64,000 nt of DNA from CAMEON01 sp963643175 (GCA_963643175.1 CAVIJF010000005.1:1-64000); one strand, 5' to 3'; positions 1-11,456 are shown, numbered from the stretch's first letter. The notes: generated from the sequence alone by a model not told the origin. Program-made: numbers and translations.

Positions 1-31
1 CTTGCAGTCCCAGCCTGTGCCGGGGCGCGGC

Positions 32-1408
32 TTACAGACTGCCGACCGTCCGGGGGAACAGAGCGGTGTCGCGGATGTTGCCCATGCCGGTCACATACAT
101 GACCATGCGCTCAAAGCCCAGCCCGAACCCGCTGTGCGGAACGGTGCCGAAGCGGCGCGTGTCGAGGTACTGCTGGTAGGCATCCAGCGGCATATTGCGG
201 GCGGTCATGGCGGCGGTGAGCTTGTCATAATCCGCCTCGCGCTCCGAGCAGCCGATGATTTCGCCGATGCCGGGCACCAGCAGATCCGTGGCGGCAGCCG
301 TCTTGCCGTCAGGGTTCTGCTTCATGTAGAAAGCCTTGATGTCCTTGGGATAATTGACCACGAACAGGGGCTTGCCGAACACCTCGTCGGTCAGGTATTT
401 TTCATGCTCCGTCTGCAGGTCACAGCCCCAGCTGACGGGGTACTTGAACGCACGCCCGGACTCCTCAAGCAGCTTCACCGCATCGGTATAGTCGATGCGT
501 CCGAAGTCGCTGTTGATGACCTTTGTGAGCTTTTCGACAATGCCCTTTTCGGTCCACTGGTCGAAAAACGCCATCTCGTCCGGGCAGTTTTCCAGCACGC
601 TTCGGATGATGGACTTGATGAAGTCCTCCGCGATGCCGATAATATCGTCGATATCCGCGAAGCAGACTTCCGGCTCAATCTGCCAGAATTCTGCGGCGTG
701 GCGGGTGGTATTGGAATGCTCGGCGCGGAAGGTGGGACCGAAGGTGTAGATACGTCCCAAACCCATTGCCACCATCTCGCCTTCCAACTGGGCGGAAACG
801 GTCAGACCGGCTTTACGCCCGAAGAAATCTCCGGCGAAGTATTCCTCCTCGGTCTTGGCGTCGGTACTCCACGGCTGTGTGGTCACGCGGAACATTTCGC
901 CTGCACCCTCGCAGTCCGAGCCGGTGATGATGGGGGCATGGACATAGCGGTAGCCGTGGCTGTGGAAGTACTGATGCACCGCCTGCGCCAGCTGATCGCG
1001 CACGGCGAACACCGCCTCAAACGAGCGGGTGCGCACGCGCAGGTGGGGAATGGTACGCAGGTACTCCAACGTGTGGCGCTTTTTCTGCAGGGGGAAGTCA
1101 GCGGGGCATTTACCGAGGACGGTGAGCGTTTCCAGTTCCAGCTCGCATCCGTTGCGTTCCGATGTGACCAGCTGTCCGACGGCGCGCACCGAGGCGCCCA
1201 CTGCCATTGCATCCCGCACCATATCCTCCGGGATACGTGCCTTATCCACCACGATCTGCAGATTGCGGAAGCAGGTTCCGTCGTTGATTTCCAGGAAGGA
1301 AACGCTCTTGGAATCGCGTGCGGTGCGCACCCATCCGCATACCGTCACGGTTCCGTTCACATACGCCTCGGTATGTGCAAAAATGTCCCTGATATCGGTG
1401 TGTTTCAT
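32..1408 (-). CDS. asnS: Asparaginyl-tRNA synthetase
   Basis: 458 aa, the normal bacterial AsnRS length. Charges tRNA-Asn with asparagine in the cytoplasm. The first ~110 residues form an OB-fold anticodon-binding domain (TVTVCGWVRTARDSK). The class II core follows, with motif 2 (FRAEHSNTTRHAAEFWQ) near the middle and motif 3 (GFGLGFERMVMY) near the C-terminus, ending GNIRDTALFPRT as AsnRS enzymes do. The ATG at 1408 sits behind an AAAGGA-like ribosome site and a promoter at 1494-1523. The gene stands alone; its stop is 31 nt from the window edge, so nothing can be said about what follows it. Confidence 0.97.
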   Translation of the reverse strand: MKHTDIRDIFAHTEAYVNGTVTVCGWVRTARDSKSVSFLEINDGTCFRNLQIVVDKARIPEDMVRDAMAVGASVRAVGQLVTSERNGCELELETLTVLGKCPADFPLQKKRHTLEYLRTIPHLRVRTRSFEAVFAVRDQLAQAVHQYFHSHGYRYVHAPIITGSDCEGAGEMFRVTTQPWSTDAKTEEEYFAGDFFGRKAGLTVSAQLEGEMVAMGLGRIYTFGPTFRAEHSNTTRHAAEFWQIEPEVCFADIDDIIGIAEDFIKSIIRSVLENCPDEMAFFDQWTEKGIVEKLTKVINSDFGRIDYTDAVKLLEESGRAFKYPVSWGCDLQTEHEKYLTDEVFGKPLFVVNYPKDIKAFYMKQNPDGKTAAATDLLVPGIGEIIGCSEREADYDKLTAAMTARNMPLDAYQQYLDTRRFGTVPHSGFGLGFERMVMYVTGMGNIRDTALFPRTVGSL

Positions 1409-1493
1409 AACTCAACAATCCTTTCTCCGGCGTCGCTTCTCTTCTTCCGGGAGATCTGCGGTGCCCCCGCCTCTCTGTACGGGAATATGGGTC

Positions 1494-1523
1494 ATTATAC
1501 CACAGTCCGGCGGGCTTTGTCAA
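1494..1523 (-). promoter_or_regulatory. Sigma-A promoter of asnS
   Basis: On the minus strand TTGACA (1518-1523) is followed after 18 bp by TATAAT (1494-1499). Both hexamers are perfect. The -10 lies about 86 nt before the asnS start. Confidence 0.85.
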
Positions 1524-1577
1524 GGGTGCCTCTGAAAATTCCTGCGGCAGCAGGGGTTTGTCTTGCCGGCGGCGCCG

Positions 1578-1730
1578 GGAGGGGCTTGCCCCGACGTTGA
1601 CGGTTCGGCCCTGCCTTCCATATATCTTTCTTTCCCCCATCCCCCCGACCCCCTTCCCCGCTGGGGAAGGGGAGATTTTAGCTTATTTTGCCGGGGGCTA
1701 CGCCCCCCGGCACCTCTACATCTGCACCGA
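1578..1730. repeat. Composite GC-rich intergenic repeat, copy A
   Basis: Three modules recur at 47208, 50016 and 56043. In plus orientation this copy has Z reversed (1581-1615, ggggcttgccccgacgttga...), X (1634-1675, cccccatccccccga then a CCCCTTCCCC/GGGGAAGGGG hairpin) and Y reversed (1691-1729, with a ccgggggc/gccccccgg hairpin). It fills most of the gap between asnS and prmA. The remaining stretch 1731-1910 is GC-rich, with short inverted segments and no credible gene. Confidence 0.75.
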
Positions 1731-1913
1731 ACGGAGCACTGCGCAACGGAAGGTTTGCAGTGCTCCCAAATTCACGCCGGGTGCGGCACTGCGTACCGGG
1801 TAGTTTGCGGCGCCGGGAGCGGCTGCACCCGGTAGACGCTGGGAGGTGCGGATGTCCCGAACGGCACCGGGATGGCAGGTCGAGCCGGTAACGCGGGGTA
1901 ATCCCTCCCCCAA

Positions 1914-1943
1914 CAAAAAAGGAACCGGGCAGAACCCGGCTCC
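1914..1943 (-). terminator. Rho-independent terminator of the hrcA-prmA operon
   Basis: On the minus strand GGAGCCGGG pairs with CCCGGTTCC (one G-U) around a 5-nt loop and is followed by six Ts. It lies about 70 nt after the prmA stop. Confidence 0.85.
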
Positions 1944-2010
1944 GGATATTCCGTATCAGAAAAGTTCTTGGGGGGCTTCTTTCGGGAAGCCCCCGGCGCT
2001 CCCCTTGCCG

Positions 2011-3006
2011 TTATGCTTTCCGCCGGAGAGCCAGCGCACACCAGCCGTTGTCCGGCAGGCGGGTTTCAACGGCGTACCCGTTCGCATCGGCGGAGGCGAT
2101 CACGTCGCCGCAGCGCTCCTCAACGATTCCGGACAGGAGCAGAACACCGCCCGGCGCAAGGTATGCCCCCACATCCGGCATCATGCGGATGAGAATATCC
2201 GCCACAATGTTGGCGGTGATGAGATCGTACTGCCCGTCGTGCAGATCGACCTGCCGGAGCAGATCGGAACGGTCGCAGGTGATGTTGGTAAGCCCGCTTT
2301 CCCAGATGTTTTCCCGCGCCACGCGCACGGCGGTCGGGTCAATGTCGTAGGCGCGGCAGATACCGGCGCCCAGCCGGGATGCGCAGATGGCAAGAATGCC
2401 CGTGCCGGTTCCGACGTCCAGCATCCGGCAACCGGGCTGGGTGTAGTCCTCCAGCAGGCGGATCATGAGACGGGTGGTTTCGTGCGTCCCGGTCCCGAAC
2501 GCCATGCCGGGATCCATACGCACTACCAACTCATCGCCGGTCGGCGTGTAGGTTTCCCACGCGGGGCAGATGACGATGCGGTTCCCGATTTTCAGCGGCT
2601 TGTAGTACTGCTTCCAGTTGTTCGCCCAGTCCTCCTCGTTGATACCGACCAGCTCAAGCCGCCCGTCCAGCCCGTCGGCTGCCATGCGGTCGCGCAGGAA
2701 CGCCACATCGTCCGCATAGCTGCGGTCGGAGGGCACATACACCGAGACGGACGCCACAGTGCGGTCGGCATTCAGAATCTTTTCGTCAATCAGGTCGCCG
2801 TAGCAGGTGCGCAGATTGGTTTCGATGTCCGAGTAGTCCTCAATCATCAGGTTGTTGCTGATCATGCTCATCAGCGCGGTCAGCGTGTCCAGTTGCGCAA
2901 GCGGCACGGTGACACGGATCTGCGTCCATGCCTTGACATCGCCGTAATCCTCGCATACATAGTCCGGGTCACGCTCCGGTATGGTCTGTTCGCTCAGTGC
3001 GCTCAT
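2011..3006 (-). CDS. prmA: Ribosomal protein L11 methyltransferase
   Basis: 331 aa. SAM-dependent trimethylation of ribosomal protein L11. The N-terminal half is the L11-recognition region. The PrmA signature GMAFGTGTHETTRL is followed by the SAM-binding glycine motif DVGTGTGILAICASRLGA. The reading frame is open further upstream, but the ATG at 3006 has an AAAGGA site 6 nt away and gives the standard N-terminus, so it was chosen. It starts just after dnaJ ends at 3038 and is the last gene of the heat-shock operon; dnaJ-prmA linkage is typical of clostridia and bacilli. Confidence 0.94.
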   Translation of the reverse strand: MSALSEQTIPERDPDYVCEDYGDVKAWTQIRVTVPLAQLDTLTALMSMISNNLMIEDYSDIETNLRTCYGDLIDEKILNADRTVASVSVYVPSDRSYADDVAFLRDRMAADGLDGRLELVGINEEDWANNWKQYYKPLKIGNRIVICPAWETYTPTGDELVVRMDPGMAFGTGTHETTRLMIRLLEDYTQPGCRMLDVGTGTGILAICASRLGAGICRAYDIDPTAVRVARENIWESGLTNITCDRSDLLRQVDLHDGQYDLITANIVADILIRMMPDVGAYLAPGGVLLLSGIVEERCGDVIASADANGYAVETRLPDNGWCALALRRKA

Positions 3007-3037
3007 CTTAATTCCTTTCTCGGTCAGCGTTGGCGGG

Positions 3038-4168
3038 TTACTTCTTGAAAATGTTGCGGAAGCGGGATTTCTTGCTGTAATTCTTTTCGCCGCAGGCGTC
3101 GGCAAAGGCACGCATTGCCTGCTTCTGCTTCTCATTCAGCCCGCGCGGAATCTCCACGTTGACCGTGAAGGTCAGGTCGCCGCGCCGTCCGGGACTGCTG
3201 ACATAGGGCACGCCCTTGCCGCGCAGAGTAAAGGAGGTTCCGGACTGCGTTCCCTCGCCGATGGTGTACTTTTCGCTTCCGTCCAGCGTCGGGATGTCAA
3301 TTTCTGCGCCCAACGTCGCCTCGGCGACCGTCAACGGCACGTCGCAGTACAGATTCACGCCGTCGCGGCGGAAGATGCTGTGCGGGCGCACGGTCATGAA
3401 AATGACCAGATCGCCTGCCGGCCCGCCGTTCCTGCCCTCACAGCCCTGCCCGCGCAGGGCGATACGCTCCCCGTCGTCAATGCCGGCGGGAACCGTGACG
3501 GTCAGACTGCGGTTCTCACGCTCCAGTCCGGTGCCCCGGCACTTGGAGCAGGGCGTCTTGATGTAGCGCCCGGTGCCGCGGCATTTCTCACAGGTGGTCT
3601 TGGACTGGAAGGACATCCCGCCCATCCGCTGAACCACAACGCGCTGACCGGTGCCGCGGCAGTCCGGGCAGGTCTCGGCGGCGGTTCCGGCTTCCGCGCC
3701 GGAACCGTTGCACGCGGGACATTTATGCAGGCGCGTGTAGTTGACTTCCTTTTTGCAGCCGGAGACTGCCTCCTCAAAGCTCAGCGTCAGGCGCACCTGC
3801 ACGTCCTCCCCACGCTGGGGACCCGTGCGCCGCGACGAACTGCCGCCGCCGAATGCACCGCCGAAAATGCTGCCGAATATGTCGCCCAGATCGCCGAAAT
3901 CGGTAAAGCCGCCGTACCCGCCGCCGGCGCCCGCCGTTGGGTCGAAGGCTGCCTTGCCGAACTGGTCATACTTTGCCTTCTTGTCCGGGTCGGACAGCAC
4001 GGAGTATGCCTCGTTGACCTCCTTGAAGTGCTTCTCGGCATCCGCATCGCCGGGGTGCAGGTCGGGGTGATACTTCTTGGCGAGCTTGCGGTAGGCGCCC
4101 TTGATCGTCTCCGCATCGGCGCTCCGGTCTACGCCGAGTATCTCATAATAATCTCTGTCTTCTGCCAT
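3038..4168 (-). CDS. dnaJ: Molecular chaperone DnaJ
   Basis: 376 aa, full length. Hsp40 co-chaperone that delivers unfolded substrates to DnaK and stimulates its ATPase. J domain with the HPD motif (KYHPDLHPGD, residues ~30-40), then a Gly/Phe-rich segment, then four zinc-binding CxxCxGxG repeats (CPACNGSG, CPDCRGTG, CEKCRGTG, CSKCRGTG), then the C-terminal substrate-binding domains. It follows dnaK after 264 nt; that gap (4169-4432) has a GCCTGC/GCAGGC hairpin near 4308 but no gene. Confidence 0.97.
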   Translation of the reverse strand: MAEDRDYYEILGVDRSADAETIKGAYRKLAKKYHPDLHPGDADAEKHFKEVNEAYSVLSDPDKKAKYDQFGKAAFDPTAGAGGGYGGFTDFGDLGDIFGSIFGGAFGGGSSSRRTGPQRGEDVQVRLTLSFEEAVSGCKKEVNYTRLHKCPACNGSGAEAGTAAETCPDCRGTGQRVVVQRMGGMSFQSKTTCEKCRGTGRYIKTPCSKCRGTGLERENRSLTVTVPAGIDDGERIALRGQGCEGRNGGPAGDLVIFMTVRPHSIFRRDGVNLYCDVPLTVAEATLGAEIDIPTLDGSEKYTIGEGTQSGTSFTLRGKGVPYVSSPGRRGDLTFTVNVEIPRGLNEKQKQAMRAFADACGEKNYSKKSRFRNIFKK

Positions 4169-4432
4169 ATATTTGTACCGTAGCTACCGCGCCGCGATCC
4201 GTGCCTTCTCTCACTCTTGCGGGCACTGCGACTCATTCGGCGGGGGCTGTTCTCTTTCTCTGTTCGGATGTGACGGACTTTTGCAGGTTCCCATAATGGG
4301 ACGGGGCTGCCTGCCCCCGCAGGCGGCCCCTATACCGCGCAATCCCGGCGGGGGCGTTTTCAGCCTCCGTCGGGTGTTGCGATTCTGCGGTATTGCCTTC
4401 CGGAAACGCCGGTTGATGCGGCGGCGCTTCCC

Positions 4433-6277
<1,845 letters not shown>

Positions 6278-6356
6278 AATACGCATCCTCCCAACAAATG
6301 TGAAGTTTATGATTTTTTCTTGTATGCTTATGAAATATTACGTTTGCTCATGCGGT

Positions 6357-7019
6357 TCAGTTTGCCACCCGCACCATGGCAAAGCGGATTATCTTGTCGC
6401 CCCGCCGGTAGCCCTTCTGGAACACGTCAACAATCTCGCCCTCGCCCTTGGTGTCGTCCTCGATATGCATGACGGCATTGTGGAGATTGGGGTCGAATTT
6501 CTCGGTTTCCACCTCGGTGACGTCCAGCTTGCGCAGGGCGTCCGCCGCTGTCCGGAGCGTCATCCGGACACCCTTGGCAACCGGATCGTCTTCCTTTTCA
6601 GGGGGGATGTCCGCCACGGCACGCTCCAGCGTATCGATGATGGGCAGCAGCTCCCGTACCGCGTCCGCGCAGGCATCGGTGTAAATGCCTTCCTTTTCCT
6701 TGACGGTGCGGCGCCGGTAATTATCATACTCCGCCAGCATCCGGAGGTATTTGTCCCGCTCGGCTGCCAGCTCGTTCTTTGCCTGCTCCAGCTTTTTGTC
6801 CGCCTCTGCCAATTCCGCCTCGGCGCGCCTGAGGCGCCGCTTCTCGGAACCGCGCAGCTTACCGTCGCCGTCCCCGGTCTCCCCGGCGGCAGCGGCGTCC
6901 GCCTCGCAGGCGGTGTCTGTCTCTGCGGCGTCCGCCGCCTGTGCCGCGGTATCCGGAACAGCCTGCCCGGTCTGTTCCTGTGCGCTCCCGGCGCACGCGG
7001 AATTCATCTCGTCTGCCAT
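6357..7019 (-). CDS. grpE: Nucleotide exchange factor GrpE
   Basis: 220 aa. Releases ADP from DnaK. The first ~80 residues are an Ala/Glu/Asp-rich disordered leader. A long coiled coil follows (KRRLRRAEAELAEADKKLEQ region), then LRMLAEYDNYRRRT and the conserved beta-domain pattern FDPNLHNAVMH. Lies between hrcA and dnaK in the operon. An ATG four codons later is an alternative start. Confidence 0.95.
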   Translation of the reverse strand: MADEMNSACAGSAQEQTGQAVPDTAAQAADAAETDTACEADAAAAGETGDGDGKLRGSEKRRLRRAEAELAEADKKLEQAKNELAAERDKYLRMLAEYDNYRRRTVKEKEGIYTDACADAVRELLPIIDTLERAVADIPPEKEDDPVAKGVRMTLRTAADALRKLDVTEVETEKFDPNLHNAVMHIEDDTKGEGEIVDVFQKGYRRGDKIIRFAMVRVAN

Positions 7020-7100
7020 TCTGTTCAGTCCTCCTTCTTGCGCCGCCCGACTGCGGCCGGCGCTGTTTCTATGCTTTGCAGTGAGTATCTGCTGTGCTTG

Positions 7101-8228
7101 CTATGTCTGTTCTCCGCCGCCGTCCGGCTGTCCTCCGGCTGAACCGCCTGAGCTGCCCGAGCCCGGAAGCTGTTTTTCGCCGCCCAGCAGGCTGGATATG
7201 TTGTCCGATATGCCCTGCAGTGTTGCCAGCACGCGGGCGTAATCCATGCGGGCGGGTCCCAGCACGCCGACCGTGCCGAGGTTCTTCCCGTCCTTGACAA
7301 TGGGAATGTATACCAATGCGGAATTGTCCATCACGCGCACCGTGCTCTCCGAGCCGATGACCACGTTGACGCCCTCTTCCTGCGGGTCGGAGACCATGTT
7401 GACGATCTCTTCCGGCTTCTCGATGACGCCCAGCACCTCTTTCATCTTGTCCGGGTTGCTGAACTCGGGGTACTGGAGCAGGCGGTCAACGCCGCTGACC
7501 CGGAACCGCGTCTCGTCCATCTCGCCCATGACTTCATACATGGCTTTGACGGCGGGGGAGACAAGCTCTGCCCAGCCGCCCATGGCGTCCTCCAGTTCCA
7601 TCATGACCGGTAAGGTAATCTGGCTGGCAGTCAGCCCTTGCAGGTGCTCATTCAGCGCCGTCGCAAGCTGATCCGTGACCGTCTGCGACAGCGGACGGCT
7701 TCCGTCCGTGCGCAGGGTGCGCGTTTTGACCTGTCCGCCCGAAACCACCATCACAAGGATGAAGGTTCTCTCGTCCAGAAACACCGCGTCAAACCGCCGC
7801 ACGTTCACGGAGGAGGTGCCGGGCTTGACGGCGAATCCGGTATAGTTTGTCAGATTGGATGCCACACGCGAGGCGGTCAGCAAAATCTGGTCAAGCTCTG
7901 CCATCTTGGATTGCAGCAGCTGATTGATCTGCCCGATTTCCCGCGCCGTCATGGCGTAGTGCTCAATGAGGGAATCCACGTAGAAGCGGTACCCGCGTTC
8001 GCTGGGCACGCGCCCGGCGGATGCGTGGGGCTGTTCGAGGTAGCCCATGGCTTCCAGTTCCGCCATTTCGTTGCGGATGGTAGCAGAGGAGCAGGCAATC
8101 TGCTTGCTTTCCACAAGGTACTTGGAGCCGACCGGCTCACCGCCTGCGATGTGGGCGTCAATAATCGCCTTCAGAATCAGCTTCTTGCGTTCGCTCAGCT
8201 CTTCCGGCGCTCTTTCCGTATCCGACAT
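7101..8228 (-). CDS. hrcA: Heat-inducible transcription repressor HrcA
   Basis: 375 aa, at the long end for the family. Binds CIRCE to repress class I heat-shock genes. An N-terminal winged helix (LSERKKLILKAIIDAHIAGG and SSATIRNEMAELEAMGYL) is followed by the GAF-like core, with RMDYARVLATLQGIS near the end. The C-terminal ~25 residues are a Gly/Ser/Pro tail beyond the usual end. First gene of hrcA-grpE-dnaK-dnaJ-prmA, preceded by promoter and CIRCE, so it regulates its own operon. The ribosome site (GGGGTGA) is weak and close to the ATG. Confidence 0.96.
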   Translation of the reverse strand: MSDTERAPEELSERKKLILKAIIDAHIAGGEPVGSKYLVESKQIACSSATIRNEMAELEAMGYLEQPHASAGRVPSERGYRFYVDSLIEHYAMTAREIGQINQLLQSKMAELDQILLTASRVASNLTNYTGFAVKPGTSSVNVRRFDAVFLDERTFILVMVVSGGQVKTRTLRTDGSRPLSQTVTDQLATALNEHLQGLTASQITLPVMMELEDAMGGWAELVSPAVKAMYEVMGEMDETRFRVSGVDRLLQYPEFSNPDKMKEVLGVIEKPEEIVNMVSDPQEEGVNVVIGSESTVRVMDNSALVYIPIVKDGKNLGTVGVLGPARMDYARVLATLQGISDNISSLLGGEKQLPGSGSSGGSAGGQPDGGGEQT

Positions 8229-8277
8229 CGACTCACCCCGCTTCCCCTGCCGCCTTCCGGCGGCTTCTGCTTCGAAT

Positions 8278-8304
8278 TTAGCACTCTATGTGCCAAAGTG
8301 CTAA
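8278..8304 (-). promoter_or_regulatory. CIRCE operator (HrcA binding site)
   Basis: TTAGCACTC - 9 nt - AAGTGCTAA. This matches the CIRCE consensus (second arm GAGTGCTAA) at all but one base. It lies just downstream of the operon's -10 box, over the transcription start region, and 50 nt before hrcA. Confidence 0.96.
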
Positions 8305-8315
8305 CCGATGCCTAT

Positions 8316-8344
8316 ACTCTACCACTTTCGGGGCAGTTTGTCAA
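8316..8344 (-). promoter_or_regulatory. Sigma-A promoter of the hrcA operon
   Basis: TTGACA (8339-8344), 17-bp spacer, TAGAGT (8316-8321) on the minus strand. The start would fall near 8309, immediately before CIRCE. Nothing recognisable lies in 8345-8593. Confidence 0.75.
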
Positions 8345-8593
8345 GCCCTTTTTCAAAAAAACCGCGTTTTTAATTGTTAACATTCCGTGAACAAACTGCA
8401 ACCGCGTGAAAAATCCGGCAATCAGGGGGTTCTGTGTGCTAAGCAACCCGCAGTCAGACCGGGCAGGGGCGCCGCACGGGCGCGGTCGCCCGGCGGCTCA
8501 GCCGTCCGCTCCGGCGCATATACTGATTGTGGACGCATACGCCGGCTGTGTATACGCTGCCTGGACAGGCGGGAAACTGTGTGCCGGAGCCGA

Positions 8594-8632
8594 AAAAGAC
8601 CTTCGCGCAGCACCGCTGCGCGAAGGTCTTTT
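8594..8632 (-). terminator. Terminator of the lipase/ABC transporter operon
   Basis: An 18-bp perfect stem (AAAAGACCTTCGCGCAGC and its complement) with an ACC loop. Read on the minus strand it ends in a T run. It lies 16 nt after the permease stop. Confidence 0.9.
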
Positions 8633-8647
8633 GGATCGGTGTGCCGG

Positions 8648-11440
8648 TCAGTCGTTCGCTTTCATTGCCTCCACCATGTCCACGCGGCGTATCTGGCGCG
8701 CCATGAGGCGGTTGCAGAGCAGCGTGAAGCCGACGGAGATGAGCAGGGCAAAGAGGTAGCTGTGCAGGTAGACGGTTCTGCCGAACATGACCTGATCGAC
8801 CTCGACCGTGCGGATGACGAAGGAATGCAGCCAGACGCCGACGCCCAGCCCGATCAGTGCGCCGAGGAAACTCAGCGTGTTGGTTTCGCGGAAGATGTAG
8901 CGTTCGGTTTCGCGCGGGTAGAAGCCCAGCACCCGGATGGTCGCAAGCTCCTTGCGGCGCTCACAGATGTTGACGTTGGTCAGGTTGTACAGCACGACCA
9001 TGCACAGAAGCCCGGCGGACAGAATCAGGACCAACACAACGGCGTCAATGCTTTTGATGCTGTCGGCAAAGGTCTGCTTCAGGCTCAGCGAGGAACGTGC
9101 AAACAGCACGTGCTCCCCGGCAAGCGCCCCCGCGGTCAGGGCGTCCGCGTCGGCGCCGTCGGCGGCGCGGCACAGAACCGTGGTGAAGGCGGCATCCTGC
9201 CCGAACGCGGCGCGGTAGGCGTCCGGCGTCAGGTAGGCGTAGGCGGTCAGGTAGTTTTCGGTGATGCCCGAGACGGTCAACTCCGCCCGCTGTCCGGCGG
9301 CGTTCTCCAGCGTCACGCGGTCCCCCGTGCGGATGCCCAGCTCTTCGCACAGCTTTTCGGTCAGCACGACGCCGGAACCGTCCAGCGCGATGGGCGTCTG
9401 GCTCCGGCGCTCCCGCAGGGTGATGAAGTCCGGGAAGGCGTCCGGGTCGGCGGGGACGCAGAGGCTCACGCTCCCGCTTCCGTCGCCGGACAGCAACTTT
9501 CCACTCTGGCTGGAGAAGGAGAGGTGCGCCGCGACCAGCGTCCTGTCCGCAAGGAACTCCCGCAGTGCGCTGTCGGTCTTCATCGCATCGGCGGAGTCGG
9601 CAAGGACGGTCAGCTGGTACCGGTAGATTTCCCCGTACTGCTTATCCACAATATCGTTGATGGAATCCCGCAGACCGAACCCGGTCAGCAGCAGGGCACT
9701 GCACCCGGCTACCCCGACCACGGTCATGATAAAGCGCTTCCGGTACCGGAACAGGTTGCGTGCCGTGACCTTGACCGAGAAGGACAGCCGCCGCCAGAGG
9801 AAGGGGATGTGCTCCAGCCAGATGCGCTTGCCGGCGCTGGGCGCCTTGGGGCGCATGAGCGCGGCGGGGCAGGCGCGGAATTCCGACCACGTTGCCCACA
9901 GCGTCGCCAGCAGGATGCTGCCGACCGTGACCGCCGCCGCCAGAGCGGCGATGTCGGCGCGGAAGGGAGTTGCGGTGTCCGGCAGGAAGTACATCATGCC
10001 GTATGCGTTGCTGATGGCGGCGGGGAACAGCCGGAACCCTGCCGTAAGCCCGATGGCACAGCCCAGCACCGATGCGGCGAGGCTGTACAGAATGTATTCG
10101 GACAGAATCTGCCACCCCGAGAAGCCGATTGCCTTCAGCGTGCCGATCTGGGTGCGGTTTTCCTCCACCAGCCGCGTCATGGTGGTCAGCGCCACCAACA
10201 GCGCGACAAGGAAGAAGAACACTGGGAAAATGTGGCACAGCGCGGCAACCTTGCCGACGTTGCCCTTGTAGCTGGAAAAGCCGGTATTGTCCTCCCGCGT
10301 GCGGAACAGCCAGCCGGTGTCCCGCGCCAGTTCCAGACTGTCCAGCGCGTTCTGCGCCGTCTCCAGCCCAGCCCGTGCCTCGGTCAGGGCGGGCGAATCC
10401 GGCACCTCGCCGCCGGACGCCTCCAGCCGTGCCTGCAGGGCATCGGCTGTCTTCTCCAGCTCCCGTGCCAGCGCATCCGCGCCCGGCTGGGCGGAACCGG
10501 CAATCGCTGCCGCCGTGCGCCGCGTCGCGGCGATCTGCTCCGGCAGGGCGGCAAGCAGGGTGCGCTCAATCTGCCGGGCGTTCTCCAGCGACTGTACCGT
10601 GTCGTTCAGGGCGCGGATTGTTTCCTGCACCTGCGCTTCCAGCCCGTCAATGCGTGCCGCGGCGCGGTCCGCGCCGAAGGCGGCGTAGCGTTCCGTAAAT
10701 TCCGCGACCAGCGTCTTGTATCCGTCGCCGAAGGTATCCAGCGCGGCGGCGCCCTCCAGCGTCAGGTACAGGTCGGTGTAGGTGTCGCCGGTGAACAGTG
10801 CCGCCGGCGTGTAGACCATGTGCGTGATGCTGCCCGAACCGACCGTGGTCGGCTCCGCCACCACGCTGATACTCATGGGGCTTTCGCAGATGCCGACCAC
10901 GGTCAGCTCGGTTGCCGTGACCTTGCCGCACAGTTCGTCATAGTCGGCGTTCTCGTGCGAAACGGTCAGCACGTCGCCGAGGTGCAGAGCCTTCTCGGTA
11001 TAGCGCCCGGCGGTGGTCTGCACCACGCACTCGTCCGCCCGTTCCGGCATACGCCCGTCGGTCAGGCGGAAGCGGTTGAGCGTCAGGAACCCGTCCGTGC
11101 CCAGCGTGCCCATGACGCGTGCCGTCGCTGTGATACGCTGTTCTCCCGTCGTTTCCAGTACCATGTCGGCGCATCGGGCGGCAAGCAGCGTGTCCACGCC
11201 CGGCAGGGCGGCGACCGCCGCCGCGTCGTCCTCCGTGAATCCGGCGGGCGCCTTGAGGTCGATGTCGTACAGGCGGCAGTCGTCCATGTAGCTGTCCGCC
11301 GTTTCGTACATATCCGGCGAGGCGGCGTACAGCCCAGCCAGAAAGCCGGAGCCGAGCGCCACAATCGCCACGATGGACAGGAAGCGGTTGAGGCTGGAGC
11401 GGATGCTCCGCAGAATGTTTTTGCGCCTTGCTCTCTTCAT
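8648..11440 (-). CDS. Large FtsX/MacB-type ABC transporter permease
   Basis: 930 aa. An N-terminal membrane segment (residues ~17-40) is followed by an extracytoplasmic region with a coiled-coil stretch rich in Ala, Leu, Glu and Arg (~265-380). The first FtsX domain follows (~390-520: FFLVALLVALTTMTRLVEE, IGTLKAIGFSGWQI), then a second extracytoplasmic domain and a second FtsX domain (~790-915: ATIRVLGFYPRETERYIF). This double-FtsX layout with a coiled coil is typical of large Firmicute permeases that export or remove lipids, peptides or antibiotics from the membrane. The partner ATPase is encoded 16 nt upstream. The substrate is unknown. Confidence 0.9.
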   Translation of the reverse strand: MKRARRKNILRSIRSSLNRFLSIVAIVALGSGFLAGLYAASPDMYETADSYMDDCRLYDIDLKAPAGFTEDDAAAVAALPGVDTLLAARCADMVLETTGEQRITATARVMGTLGTDGFLTLNRFRLTDGRMPERADECVVQTTAGRYTEKALHLGDVLTVSHENADYDELCGKVTATELTVVGICESPMSISVVAEPTTVGSGSITHMVYTPAALFTGDTYTDLYLTLEGAAALDTFGDGYKTLVAEFTERYAAFGADRAAARIDGLEAQVQETIRALNDTVQSLENARQIERTLLAALPEQIAATRRTAAAIAGSAQPGADALARELEKTADALQARLEASGGEVPDSPALTEARAGLETAQNALDSLELARDTGWLFRTREDNTGFSSYKGNVGKVAALCHIFPVFFFLVALLVALTTMTRLVEENRTQIGTLKAIGFSGWQILSEYILYSLAASVLGCAIGLTAGFRLFPAAISNAYGMMYFLPDTATPFRADIAALAAAVTVGSILLATLWATWSEFRACPAALMRPKAPSAGKRIWLEHIPFLWRRLSFSVKVTARNLFRYRKRFIMTVVGVAGCSALLLTGFGLRDSINDIVDKQYGEIYRYQLTVLADSADAMKTDSALREFLADRTLVAAHLSFSSQSGKLLSGDGSGSVSLCVPADPDAFPDFITLRERRSQTPIALDGSGVVLTEKLCEELGIRTGDRVTLENAAGQRAELTVSGITENYLTAYAYLTPDAYRAAFGQDAAFTTVLCRAADGADADALTAGALAGEHVLFARSSLSLKQTFADSIKSIDAVVLVLILSAGLLCMVVLYNLTNVNICERRKELATIRVLGFYPRETERYIFRETNTLSFLGALIGLGVGVWLHSFVIRTVEVDQVMFGRTVYLHSYLFALLISVGFTLLCNRLMARQIRRVDMVEAMKAND

Positions 11441-11456
11441 TTTTCTCTGCCGCCGC

